Shown here: positions 16,537 to 23,703 of the stretch, one piece after another | Numbering within the stretch: position 1 is the stretch's first letter | Layout of the letters: each line of letters opens with the position of its first letter | Origin: Paraburkholderia sp. C35 | Lineage (GTDB): Bacteria > Pseudomonadota > Gammaproteobacteria > Burkholderiales > Burkholderiaceae | Reading direction: 5' to 3' | Assembly (NCBI RefSeq): GCF_003121405.1 | Contig: NZ_QBUY01000010.1 | Span: 62,001-126,000, forward strand | DNA length: 64,000 nucleotides | Made by a program: the position numbers and the translations under genes | Notes under the pieces: model-generated | Databases searched by the model: none | The model's input: only the letters and a program-made list of their open reading frames with translations | What the model was told of the DNA's origin: nothing

Positions 16537-16821
16537 TTACGCCAGTGCCGTATTGCCAGCCCAGAGGCCCGGGTTGACGTTGATGTTCGGCAGCTTCACG
16601 CCGGGGCCGACGATGCTGTTGTTCAACGTCGAAACGTTGATCAGCTGCGCCTGCGAGATGTTCTGTTCGATGCCGATGTTCACGTTGGCAACCGGGCCGA
16701 GGCCCGCGAGCCACGTATTGCCGGTGAGGCCGGGCGTGCCCGTGCCGCCTGATACTGCCGACATTTCATGGCGGCCGAGCGTGCGCTGGCCGTCGAGATC
16801 GCGAATCATGATGGATGACAT
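16537..16821 (-). CDS. Double-glycine leader peptide 3
   Basis: A 94-residue precursor starting at ATG 16821 (TTGGAGA upstream); a longer frame to 16875 lacks a ribosome site. The 26-residue leader runs MSSIMIRDLDGQRTLGRHEM then SAVSGG. The 68-residue mature part starts TGTPGLTGNTW. It is rich in Asn, Val, Ile and Gly, with NVNIGIEQNISQAQLINVS and LPNINVNPG. The QAQLIN segment aligns loosely with QQLVNQ of peptide 4 and QMINQ of peptide 6. It probably shares a transcript with peptide 4, which ends 91 bases upstream. Confidence 0.75.
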   Translation of the reverse strand: MSSIMIRDLDGQRTLGRHEMSAVSGGTGTPGLTGNTWLAGLGPVANVNIGIEQNISQAQLINVSTLNNSIVGPGVKLPNINVNPGLWAGNTALA

Positions 16822-16858
16822 GATGGTTCTCCAAGGAAAGTAGTGTTGCGGCTGTTGC

Positions 16859-16888
16859 CCGGGAGCGCCGGACAAGTGGCGCTCCCGG
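16859..16888 (-). other. Strong intercistronic hairpin between peptide genes 4 and 3
   Basis: CCGGGAGCGCC, an 8-base loop, GGCGCTCCCGG: a perfect 11-base-pair stem with no following T run. It lies 25 bases past the peptide 4 stop. It could protect the upstream message or partly stop transcription so peptide 4 is made in excess. Confidence 0.65.
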
Positions 16889-16912
16889 TCCCCGTCGACT
16901 GCGTGTGGTGGC

Positions 16913-17188
16913 TTACGAGACGTGCACGTTGTTGTTGGCCGTCATCGTGGGCGTGATCGTCGTCGGGATGTGCGAGACGAAGGCGTTGTTATTGCCGCTG
17001 ACGTTGTTGACGCTGAGGCCTTGATTTACAAGCTGCTGGGCGTCGACCGTCTTGCTGTTGTCGAGGTCGAACTTGAAGCTCGAGCTCGGGAAGTACGGGT
17101 AGGCGAGGAAGCCGCCGCGTACGGCCTTCATGGCCTTGCTGTCGAGTTGTTCGGCGATGGACAGGTCTTTGATCATCAGTGCGCTCAT
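16913..17188 (-). CDS. Double-glycine leader peptide 4 (paralogue of peptide 5)
   Basis: A 91-residue precursor with the translation signal AGGAGAACTGTCATG, identical to that of peptide 5. The 26-residue leader (MSALMIKDLSIAEQLDSKAM, then KAVRGG) is followed by a 65-residue mature peptide starting FLAYPYFPSSSFKFDLDNSK. The C-terminal half is Asn/Ser/Thr/Val-rich (NNVSGNNNAFVS, TANNNVHVS) with no Cys. Asn-rich short strands recall extracellular fibre-forming proteins, but that is inference. A sigma-54 promoter lies at 17287-17303. Confidence 0.8.
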   Translation of the reverse strand: MSALMIKDLSIAEQLDSKAMKAVRGGFLAYPYFPSSSFKFDLDNSKTVDAQQLVNQGLSVNNVSGNNNAFVSHIPTTITPTMTANNNVHVS

Positions 17189-17286
17189 GACAGTTCTCCT
17201 AAGGTGTAAGCGAAGATTCGCTAGAGGGTGCTTCGGTCAGGTGCTTCGGTTTGGGTTCGAGCATCTTGTCTGCTCGGGTCTTACTA

Positions 17287-17303
17287 CGCATAGGGTGTGC
17301 CAG
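17287..17303 (-). promoter_or_regulatory. Sigma-54 promoter of peptide gene 4
   Basis: The minus strand reads CTGGCACACCCTATGCG. The -24 element TGGCAC is perfect, and GG and GC are 10 bases apart. The same promoter with flanking sequence on both sides is found upstream of peptide 5. The expected transcript start is about 17276, giving a leader of about 88 bases. Confidence 0.8.
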
Positions 17304-17358
17304 TCGAACCAGCGCGCCGGCAAAAAACCGCGCGAGCCTTTAAGAACAAGGCTTTGCG

Positions 17359-17592
17359 ATGAGTGAGGCGAGACACGACGAGATGAACGGCCAGATCGGG
17401 AGCGCGGAAGCTGATGGCGAGCGGCCAACTGAAGACGAAAAGCTGTTGGATACGGTACGACACATCACACCCGGCGTGTCGCGGGCCAATCCTGGTTTGC
17501 GAAAGGCATACACGCGGGCTACTATCGAACGAGCACATGTAATTGGTTACGACAGGGAAATTCTCAGGGCTTCGGGAGCTCCAGCGCTTTGA
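17359..17592 (+). CDS. Possible 77-residue hydrophilic protein upstream of the kinase
   Basis: An ORF reading MSEARHDEMNGQIGSAEADG and onward, charged, with no hydrophobic segment. It ends 4 bases before the kinase ATG, which would suit an operon. No clear ribosome site is seen and no family is recognised. It might be noncoding leader sequence of the kinase gene. Confidence 0.3.
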   Translation: MSEARHDEMNGQIGSAEADGERPTEDEKLLDTVRHITPGVSRANPGLRKAYTRATIERAHVIGYDREILRASGAPAL

Positions 17593-17596
17593 ACAC

Positions 17597-19738
17597 ATGG
17601 CTAGCCTTGCGCACGTGATTCGGGACTTTCAGAGCGGCGCGCTGACGCACGACGCGTTCGTCGCTCAACTCGACAGCACGCTCACGACGGAAGGCGTCGG
17701 ATCGGCTCGCCTGCTCGAAATACTCGGTGAAGCGCACACCAGGACGCCGCTGCCGCCCGATCTCTATGCGGAGGTGCGCCGCCGTATCGAACAGATGCCC
17801 GTTTCGAACCTGGCACCTGCCGGCGGCGAGGAAACGCGCATGCAGACGGTGCCCGACCATCTGCTGTCGCCGTCACCTGCGCCTCGCAGTCACGAAGCCA
17901 TTGTGGGGAATCTCGATCAGGTGAAGGGCACGGGCGATACCCTGAACAACCGCTTCGTGCTGGAAGAGTGTCTGGGCGTGGGCGGCATGGGCACCGTCTA
18001 CAAGGCGCTCGATCTGCGCAAGCTGGAAGCATCGGACCGCAAGCCCTATCTCGCGATCAAGGTGCTGAACACGCAGTTCCGCGGCAACCCGAAGTCGCTG
18101 ATCGCCTTGCAGCGCGAAGCGCGCAAGGCGCAAGTACTGGCGCACCGCAATATCGTCACCGTCTACGACTTCGACCGCGATGGCGGCATCGTCTATCTGA
18201 CGATGGAGTATCTGTCGGGCAAGCCGCTCAGCCAGATTCTCCGTACCAAAGACTTCAAGGGCATGCCCGTGCAGTCGGCCTTGCCGATCGTGCGCGGCAT
18301 GTCGAGCGCGCTCGCCTACGCACACGAGCGCGGCTTCGTGCACTGCGATTTCAAGCCCGCCAACGTGTTCCTCACCGACACGGGCGAGGTCAAGGTGATC
18401 GACTTCGGCATCGCGCGCGTGTTCCAGCGCCCGGAAGAAGACAGCGACGCCACCGTGTTCGACCCCGGCAGCCTCGGCGCGCTGACGCCCGCCTATGCCA
18501 GCCCTGAAATGCTCGAACATCTCGAGCCGGACCCGCGCGACGACATCTACGCGCTCGGCTGCATCACGTATGAACTGCTGACGGGCCGCCACCCGTTCGA
18601 TCGCCAGTCGGCAACCCAGGCGCGTGCGACGAACCGGCAACCGCAACGGCCGGAGAATCTGAGCAACCGTCAGTGGCGTGCGTTGCGCGCGGCGCTCGCG
18701 TTCGACCGCAAGGCGCGCACGCCGACCGTGTCGCGCTTCGTCGAGGAGTTTGGCGCGCAGGAGCGGCAGTCGGCGTCGAAATCGACAGGACGTAATGTCG
18801 ATCGCACCAGTCTGCTGATGAAGTCAGGTGTCGCAGGACTCGCGCTCGCATGTGCGGCAGGCGGCGCGCTGTACTTTTATCGCGCCTCGCAAACGCTCGA
18901 ACAGGAGAACGCCGCGCAACAGGCGGGCACGGCGTCGGAAGCGGGCGCTGTGCAGCCTTCCGCAAGCGCTGCGTCGCCTGTCATACCCATCGAGCCCGCT
19001 CAACCCGCTACGCCTGCCGCGCCGTCTACGCCTGCCGTCGCATCGGCTGCCACGCCGCCAGCACCGCCGACGCTCGCGGCCGTGTCTGCTGCGCTCGCGT
19101 CGTTGCCTTGCTCGGCGCTGGCGGCCTCGCTGCAGGATCGTGCGGTACAGGTGCGCGGCTTCGTGCCGCCGCACGGCGAGGCGCTGGTCAACGAACGTCT
19201 GGCGACCTTGCCCGGCGTGGCGTCGACGAAAGTCGACGTGCAGCATGTGACGAGCGACAAATGCGAAGTGCTGAAAGAACTCGGCGCTTACTGGACGCGC
19301 AACTGGCAGGCAGGGCATATCGCGTCGCTGACGGCGCGCATGCCGAATGGCGTGCTGACGGAGGGCGATCCGCTCGTCGTCGACGTGAAGACGCCGGGCT
19401 ACGACTCGTACGTCAATATCGACTACTACGTGCTCGACGGCAGCGTCGTGCATATGGTGCCCGGACCGCGCGCGAAAGATAACCAGGCGCCCGCCCATTA
19501 CTCGGCGACAGTCGGCAGTGGCGGCGACTGGATCATCTCGAAGCCGTTCGGTCAGGAGATGGTCGTCATGCTGATCACGCCTGCACCGCTATTCGATGCA
19601 CCGAGGCCCGAGAGCGAGTCGCGCGCGGACTATCTGCGCGCGCTCGATACGCGGCTCAAGCAGATTGCTGCGAAGTACGGCGCGGATCATATCGTCGCGG
19701 ATTTTGCGCAGATATCGAGCAAGGCGCGCGCGCATTAA
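17597..19738 (+). CDS. Transmembrane Ser/Thr protein kinase with C-terminal DUF4384-like domain
   Basis: A 713-residue protein, start at ATG 17597. Residues 1-110 are an unrecognised helical domain. The kinase domain spans about 115-388. It has the glycine loop GVGGMG, AIKVLN lysine, HCDFKPAN catalytic loop, DFG and ASPEM. The usual HRD arginine is Cys, so it is a non-RD kinase and may not need activation-loop phosphorylation. One membrane span (GVAGLALACAAGGALYFY) lies near 410-430. A Pro/Ala linker and an exported domain with a DUF4384-like stretch (GDPLVVDVKTPGYDSYVNID) follow. It probably senses an envelope signal and phosphorylates cytoplasmic partners such as the FHA protein at 25390. 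Confidence 0.85.
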   Translation: MASLAHVIRDFQSGALTHDAFVAQLDSTLTTEGVGSARLLEILGEAHTRTPLPPDLYAEVRRRIEQMPVSNLAPAGGEETRMQTVPDHLLSPSPAPRSHEAIVGNLDQVKGTGDTLNNRFVLEECLGVGGMGTVYKALDLRKLEASDRKPYLAIKVLNTQFRGNPKSLIALQREARKAQVLAHRNIVTVYDFDRDGGIVYLTMEYLSGKPLSQILRTKDFKGMPVQSALPIVRGMSSALAYAHERGFVHCDFKPANVFLTDTGEVKVIDFGIARVFQRPEEDSDATVFDPGSLGALTPAYASPEMLEHLEPDPRDDIYALGCITYELLTGRHPFDRQSATQARATNRQPQRPENLSNRQWRALRAALAFDRKARTPTVSRFVEEFGAQERQSASKSTGRNVDRTSLLMKSGVAGLALACAAGGALYFYRASQTLEQENAAQQAGTASEAGAVQPSASAASPVIPIEPAQPATPAAPSTPAVASAATPPAPPTLAAVSAALASLPCSALAASLQDRAVQVRGFVPPHGEALVNERLATLPGVASTKVDVQHVTSDKCEVLKELGAYWTRNWQAGHIASLTARMPNGVLTEGDPLVVDVKTPGYDSYVNIDYYVLDGSVVHMVPGPRAKDNQAPAHYSATVGSGGDWIISKPFGQEMVVMLITPAPLFDAPRPESESRADYLRALDTRLKQIAAKYGADHIVADFAQISSKARAH

Positions 19739-19761
19739 CGGGCCCGCACCGATGGGCCCGT
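19738..19761. terminator. Hairpin between convergent kinase and caspase genes
   Basis: ACGGGCCC, 8-base loop, GGGCCCGT: an 8-base-pair perfect stem in the 42-base gap between two converging genes. No T run, so it is a weak terminator on either strand. Confidence 0.45.
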
Positions 19762-19780
19762 CATTCATGCCGCGATCAAC

Positions 19781-21697
19781 TCACTTGAGTTCCTTGACGA
19801 CGCGTAAGCCGTCCTGCGATTGCCGCACGCTCTGGCTGTATTTGAAGCGGGTCGAACTGAGCATGTAGTCGTCGCCCTCGCGCCACGATCCGCCGCGAAT
19901 CACACGCATATTGCAGCCTGGCGCGTCCCACACATGCCCGTCGTTCGGCGCGCCCTGGTATGAGTTATGCCAGCAGTCGCCGACCCATTCCCACACACCG
20001 CCGTTCATGTCATACAAACCATTCGGATTCGCGGCAAAGCCACCGACGGGTTCGGGTGCGTCCTTGTTATACGGGTCGCCGCAGTTCTTGCAGTTCGCCA
20101 TGCCTTTGCGCATTTGCTCGCCCCACCAGTACTTGGTGGTCGTGCCGGCGCGGTCGGCATATTCCCATTCGGCTTCTGTCGGCAGGCGATAGGTTTTTCC
20201 CGTTACCTTGCTCAGCCATTTCACATAGGCTTGCGCATCGTCCCAGCTCAGATCGCGCGCGGGCGCGTTCTTCACGGAATTGTTCTCGGGCGTCAGCTTG
20301 GGGCATCCGTTGACGTCAGCGCATGCGTTCCATTGCTCGACGGTCACTTCGTACTTGCCGATTGCGAATGGCGCTGAAATGGTCACGTGATGCGGTGGCT
20401 TTTCCGAGGGATCGAAATTGCTGCCCATCGTGAACGAGCCTGCCGGTAGTGAAATCATCACGGGGCACGCCGCGCAGTCCTTGCTTTCGCCGCCAGTCGC
20501 GGCGCGTGCTGTGGCTGGCGCCGGTGAGGGCGCGGGTGCCGCAGCGGCCTTGGGTGCAGGCTGTGGCGCGGGTTGCGGCGCAGGCGCTGGCGTAGGAGCA
20601 GGCGCGGCAGCGGCCGGGCGCGACGGCGCGGGAGCAGGCGCCGGGGTAGGCGTTGCATGCGACGCGGCGGGCGGCGCAGTTTGCGCAGACGCCTTTAATC
20701 GGTCGATACGCGCTTTGGCAAGCGCCGCAAAGCGGCCATTCGGATACGCCTTTAAATACGCTTCATAGTCGCTTGCGTAATTGCTGTCCTTGATGGATTC
20801 CCAGAAGGTCAGTTCATATTGCTCATTACTGTCTTTAGGCAGAATGCCGCGGCTATTCAATGCGACGACGGTATCGGGCTGATCTTCTGTTTGCACCACT
20901 GAAGAGAAAGGCTGCACCGGCACAGTCAGCGACGATACCGTCCACGGCTCTTGCGCACCGTGCGTCTGATCCGCGACCTGTTGTGCGATATGACTGAACA
21001 TCGCATCGACAGGCTCATCTGGTGCACGGCGCATTTCTCTCAGCCATGCGCCCGTGAACACACCGTGACGTGCACCGTCGGCGGCCTGCGCGCCTTGCGC
21101 GGCCGCATAGGCGATCACGGTGCTTGCGGGCAACGGCATCGCAAGGCGAGCGGCTTCGAACGGCTGCGTGAGGCAGGCATCGAGCACGACGAGATTGAGC
21201 GCGTGGTCGCGCGGTATCGCGAGCACATCCAGCACGCTCGATACGTCCATGCTCGCCGTCATCAACGTAGCGGGCTTGTCGGGATCGACACCAGCGGCGG
21301 CTAGGCGCGCACTGCCGCCCGCCTGCAGACCATGCCCTGCGAAATAGAACAGCGCAGTGCCGCCGGGCTGCAGGCGGCGGCCAAACTCGGCGAGGGCATC
21401 GCGCATCTGCTGCGCGTTTGCGTCGATGCGCAACACGACATCGAAGCCTTGCGCGCGCAACGAACCGGCGACGCTTCGTGCATCGCGAGCGGCATTGGGC
21501 AATGGACTGCCCGCATAGCTGGTATTGCCGATCACGAGCGCGACCTTGCGCTCACGCATGTCAATGCGATGGACGGAGAGACTGTCTGCGGTGAGAGGAA
21601 GCGTGGTATCGCTCGCAGCGCGCGGCAGCGATTGAGCGTCGGCTCCGCGCATCTGGAGTGCCCCGATCATGCATACCAGCAGGAGTTTTCGCCACAT
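19781..21697 (-). CDS. Exported caspase-like (C14)/FGE-sulfatase fusion protein
   Basis: A 638-residue protein with a signal peptide ([20 protein letters not shown]). Residues about 48-260 form a caspase-like domain ([20 protein letters not shown]) with catalytic His122 in FAGHG and Cys175 in LDACL. A linker with a short helical repeat and a long Pro/Ala tract leads to a formylglycine-generating-enzyme-like domain from about 405. That domain shows [29 protein letters not shown] and VIRGGSW. Such FGE-type domains often bind ligands rather than oxidise Cys. It should act in the periplasm or beyond. A candidate sigma-54 promoter lies upstream, tying it to the peptide regulon. Confidence 0.85.
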   Translation of the reverse strand: MWRKLLLVCMIGALQMRGADAQSLPRAASDTTLPLTADSLSVHRIDMRERKVALVIGNTSYAGSPLPNAARDARSVAGSLRAQGFDVVLRIDANAQQMRDALAEFGRRLQPGGTALFYFAGHGLQAGGSARLAAAGVDPDKPATLMTASMDVSSVLDVLAIPRDHALNLVVLDACLTQPFEAARLAMPLPASTVIAYAAAQGAQAADGARHGVFTGAWLREMRRAPDEPVDAMFSHIAQQVADQTHGAQEPWTVSSLTVPVQPFSSVVQTEDQPDTVVALNSRGILPKDSNEQYELTFWESIKDSNYASDYEAYLKAYPNGRFAALAKARIDRLKASAQTAPPAASHATPTPAPAPAPSRPAAAAPAPTPAPAPQPAPQPAPKAAAAPAPSPAPATARAATGGESKDCAACPVMISLPAGSFTMGSNFDPSEKPPHHVTISAPFAIGKYEVTVEQWNACADVNGCPKLTPENNSVKNAPARDLSWDDAQAYVKWLSKVTGKTYRLPTEAEWEYADRAGTTTKYWWGEQMRKGMANCKNCGDPYNKDAPEPVGGFAANPNGLYDMNGGVWEWVGDCWHNSYQGAPNDGHVWDAPGCNMRVIRGGSWREGDDYMLSSTRFKYSQSVRQSQDGLRVVKELK

Positions 21698-21798
21698 ATT
21701 GAGATCCTGGTTGTTCTGGAAGTTCTCGACAGAACCTCGTCATCGGACGAAACGGCTCGACCATCGCAGCCGCCTCTCGCCGTGCTGCCCGATACCCG

Positions 21799-21815
21799 CG
21801 CAACGTATTTGCCTG
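21799..21815 (-). promoter_or_regulatory. Candidate sigma-54 promoter of the caspase/FGE gene
   Basis: The minus strand reads CCAGGCAAATACGTTGCGC. GG and GC are separated by exactly 10 bases and the -12 box is TTGC. The -24 box AGGCAA is a partial match. It lies about 100 bases upstream of the start codon. Confidence 0.5.
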
Positions 21816-21946
21816 GACCGCTTTAATAAACGATAGCACGCAGCCGCAATGTCAGATGGTTAACGAGCGGGGCGTATCTTTTTAACAAGTTACGTCCTAA
21901 GCTAAAACGGAAGCAAGCAGCACTGACCCTCCCTGGGAGATGCGCA

Positions 21947-22372
21947 ATGCAAAGAAGAATAAGGCTCGCGTTTATCGGCGCGCTGTTTCTCGCTTCGGCA
22001 CAGGTGTTGGCAGGACCGACGCCTTCGCCGCCGGGCGCAGAGGAGTACATCATCTGGCCGGCGGACGGCACCGTGATTACGGGCGGCAAACTGTGGGTGC
22101 GCATGGGCTTGCGCAACATGGGGGTATGCCCTAAAGGCGTGAACGTGCCGAACACCGGGCATCACCATCTGCTGATCGACACCGATCTGCCGCCGATGGA
22201 TCAGGAGATTCCTTCTGACCGGAATCACCTGCATTTTGGCGCCGGCGAAACGGATGCGCGTATCGAGTTGCCGCCTGGCAAGCACACGATCCAGCTGCTG
22301 CTCGGCGACTACAACCACGTGCCGCACAATCCGCCCGTCTATTCGAAGAAGATCACCATCATCGTGAAGTGA
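21947..22372 (+). CDS. Secreted DUF4399 protein, first copy
   Basis: A 141-residue protein with a cleavable signal peptide ending QVLAGPTP. The DUF4399 core is clear: GHHHLLIDTDLPPMDQEIPS, then HLHFGAGETDARIELPPGKH, TIQLLLGDYNHVPH and PPVYSKKITI. The many His residues suggest metal binding, though the family has no proven function. A near-identical paralogue follows 69 bases downstream, a tandem duplication. GGGAG precedes the ATG. Its place inside the peptide locus suggests an envelope partner of the secreted peptides; that is inference. Confidence 0.8.
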   Translation: MQRRIRLAFIGALFLASAQVLAGPTPSPPGAEEYIIWPADGTVITGGKLWVRMGLRNMGVCPKGVNVPNTGHHHLLIDTDLPPMDQEIPSDRNHLHFGAGETDARIELPPGKHTIQLLLGDYNHVPHNPPVYSKKITIIVK

Positions 22373-22441
22373 GCACGCGTGCGCGTCGTGCCTGCTGTTG
22401 CGGCGCATGAGACGAAAAACGCAAGACGGAGAGCTTCAGCC

Positions 22442-22876
22442 ATGATCAGGAACGTTGTTGCCGCCGCGGCGCTCGCCGCTCTCGCTTCGATGAACGTGGC
22501 ATTCGCCGGGCCGACGCCCGCACCGAAAGATGCCTATGCGTACATCGGTTATCCGAACGACGGGCAGGTCGTGCCCGCCAACAAGCCATTTCGCGTGTGG
22601 TTCGGCTTGCGCTATATGGGCGTCGCGCCCAAGGGCGTCAAGTACCCGAATACGGGCCATCACCATCTGCTGATCGATACCGATCTGCCGCCAATGCCGA
22701 TGGATCAGGAGATTCCATCCGATCGCCAGCACCTGCATTTCGGCGCAGGCGAAACGGAAACCATGATCACGTTGCCGCCGGGCAAGCACACGCTTCAATT
22801 GCTGATGGGCGACGAGAACCATGTTCCCCACAATCCGCCCGTCTATTCGAAGAAGATCACGGTGATCGCAAAGTGA
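22442..22876 (+). CDS. Secreted DUF4399 protein, second copy
   Basis: A 144-residue protein, start at ATG 22442 (GGAGAG upstream); an earlier frame start lacks a ribosome site. The signal peptide ends MNVAFAGPTP. It shares the GHHHLLIDTDLPP, HLHFGAGETE and NHVPHNPPVYSKKIT motifs with the first copy and has an extra Met-Pro before DQEIPS. The N-terminal third differs more than the core. It is the last gene before the sigma-54 promoter region of peptide 5. Confidence 0.8.
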   Translation: MIRNVVAAAALAALASMNVAFAGPTPAPKDAYAYIGYPNDGQVVPANKPFRVWFGLRYMGVAPKGVKYPNTGHHHLLIDTDLPPMPMDQEIPSDRQHLHFGAGETETMITLPPGKHTLQLLMGDENHVPHNPPVYSKKITVIAK

Positions 22877-23069
22877 ACGAACGTGTGTGCTCAATGTTCT
22901 CTTGCACTGCTGTCTTTTTCGATCCAACAGTTTTTCGGTGAATGTTGGTTGTGTAGCGGCACTCAGAAGCGGCAATTGAGTACCCGGAATTTGTCTGCGC
23001 AAATGCAGTGTGACAGCTAACCCAATGGCAGCAAGGCTTCGCAGGTTTTTCGCGGCGCTGGCAGTGCGA

Positions 23070-23087
23070 CTGGCACAGCCTATGCGT
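23070..23087 (+). promoter_or_regulatory. Sigma-54 promoter of peptide gene 5
   Basis: CTGGCACAGCCTATGCGT: perfect TGGCAC at -24, then GG and GC 10 bases apart. The flanking sequence from about 23040 to 23128 is closely similar to that upstream of peptide 4, including CGAGCAGACAAGATGCTCGA just after the promoter. The expected transcript start is near 23097. Confidence 0.8.
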
Positions 23088-23169
23088 TGTAAGGCCCGAG
23101 CAGACAAGATGCTCGAACCCAAACCGAAACACCACAGCGAATCTTCGCTACCCTCTTAGGAGAACTGTC

Positions 23170-23445
23170 ATGAGCGCACTGATGATCAACGACCTGTCCG
23201 TCACCGAAGAACTCGACAGCAAGGCAATGAAGGCTGTTCGCGGCGGCTACCTCGCCTATCCGTACTTCCCGAGCACCAGCTTCAAGTTCGACCTCGACAA
23301 CAGCAAGCACGTCGACGCACAGCAACTGATCCAGCAAAACGCCGACATCACCAACATGAGCGGCAACAACAACGCATTCGCATCGGGCATCAACACGACC
23401 ATCAAGCCGACGATGACGGCCAACAACAACGTCAGCGTGCACTAA
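23170..23445 (+). CDS. Double-glycine leader peptide 5 (paralogue of peptide 4)
   Basis: A 91-residue precursor with the conserved AGGAGAACTGTCATG start region. The 26-residue leader (MSALMINDLSVTEELDSKAM, then KAVRGG) precedes a 65-residue mature peptide. That peptide begins YLAYPYFPSTSFKFDLDNSK and ends in TANNNVSVH, with SGNNNAF in the middle. Most of the protein matches peptide 4; the main differences lie in QQNADITNM and around INTTIK. It lies directly upstream of the outer-membrane factor gene, so peptide and exporter can share a transcript. Confidence 0.85.
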   Translation: MSALMINDLSVTEELDSKAMKAVRGGYLAYPYFPSTSFKFDLDNSKHVDAQQLIQQNADITNMSGNNNAFASGINTTIKPTMTANNNVSVH

Positions 23446-23459
23446 GCACCAGGCGTCAG

Positions 23460-23518
23460 CCCGCGGAAGTCCAGACCAGCTTCCGCGGGCAGCAGCAAAG
23501 CAGCAAAGCAGCAAAGAA
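23460..23518 (+). repeat. Hairpin and CAGCAAAG direct repeats after peptide gene 5
   Basis: CCCGCGGAAG, 10-base loop, CTTCCGCGGG forms a perfect 10-base-pair stem at 23460-23489 with no T run. It is followed by three tandem copies of an AGCAGCAA-type octamer (CAGCAAAG units). It lies 15 bases after the peptide stop, the same arrangement as the hairpin after peptide 4. Confidence 0.7.
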
Positions 23519-23703
23519 ACTGAAGCAAGCATCGTCAAAAAGATTCAGAAGCCAATCGTCCTGTCCACACGACCGCAGGTCACCGCACGCACTCCACGCC
23601 GAACGAAATCCGCCGACATCGATAGAGATGCCGCGCTGGACGTGCTTTACTTGAAAGGCGCGCTCTGCACGTGCAGTACAGCCGGAAAAGATCGGAGAAT
23701 ATC

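Noticed and set aside
17480..17520. TGGTTTGCGAAAGGC upstream of the kinase as a sigma-54 promoter
   Set aside because: GG and GC spacing is right, but the rest of both boxes does not match.
17284..17598. Minus-strand ORF of 104 codons between peptide 4 and the kinase
   Set aside because: It runs across the peptide 4 promoter and has no ribosome site or leader-like sequence.
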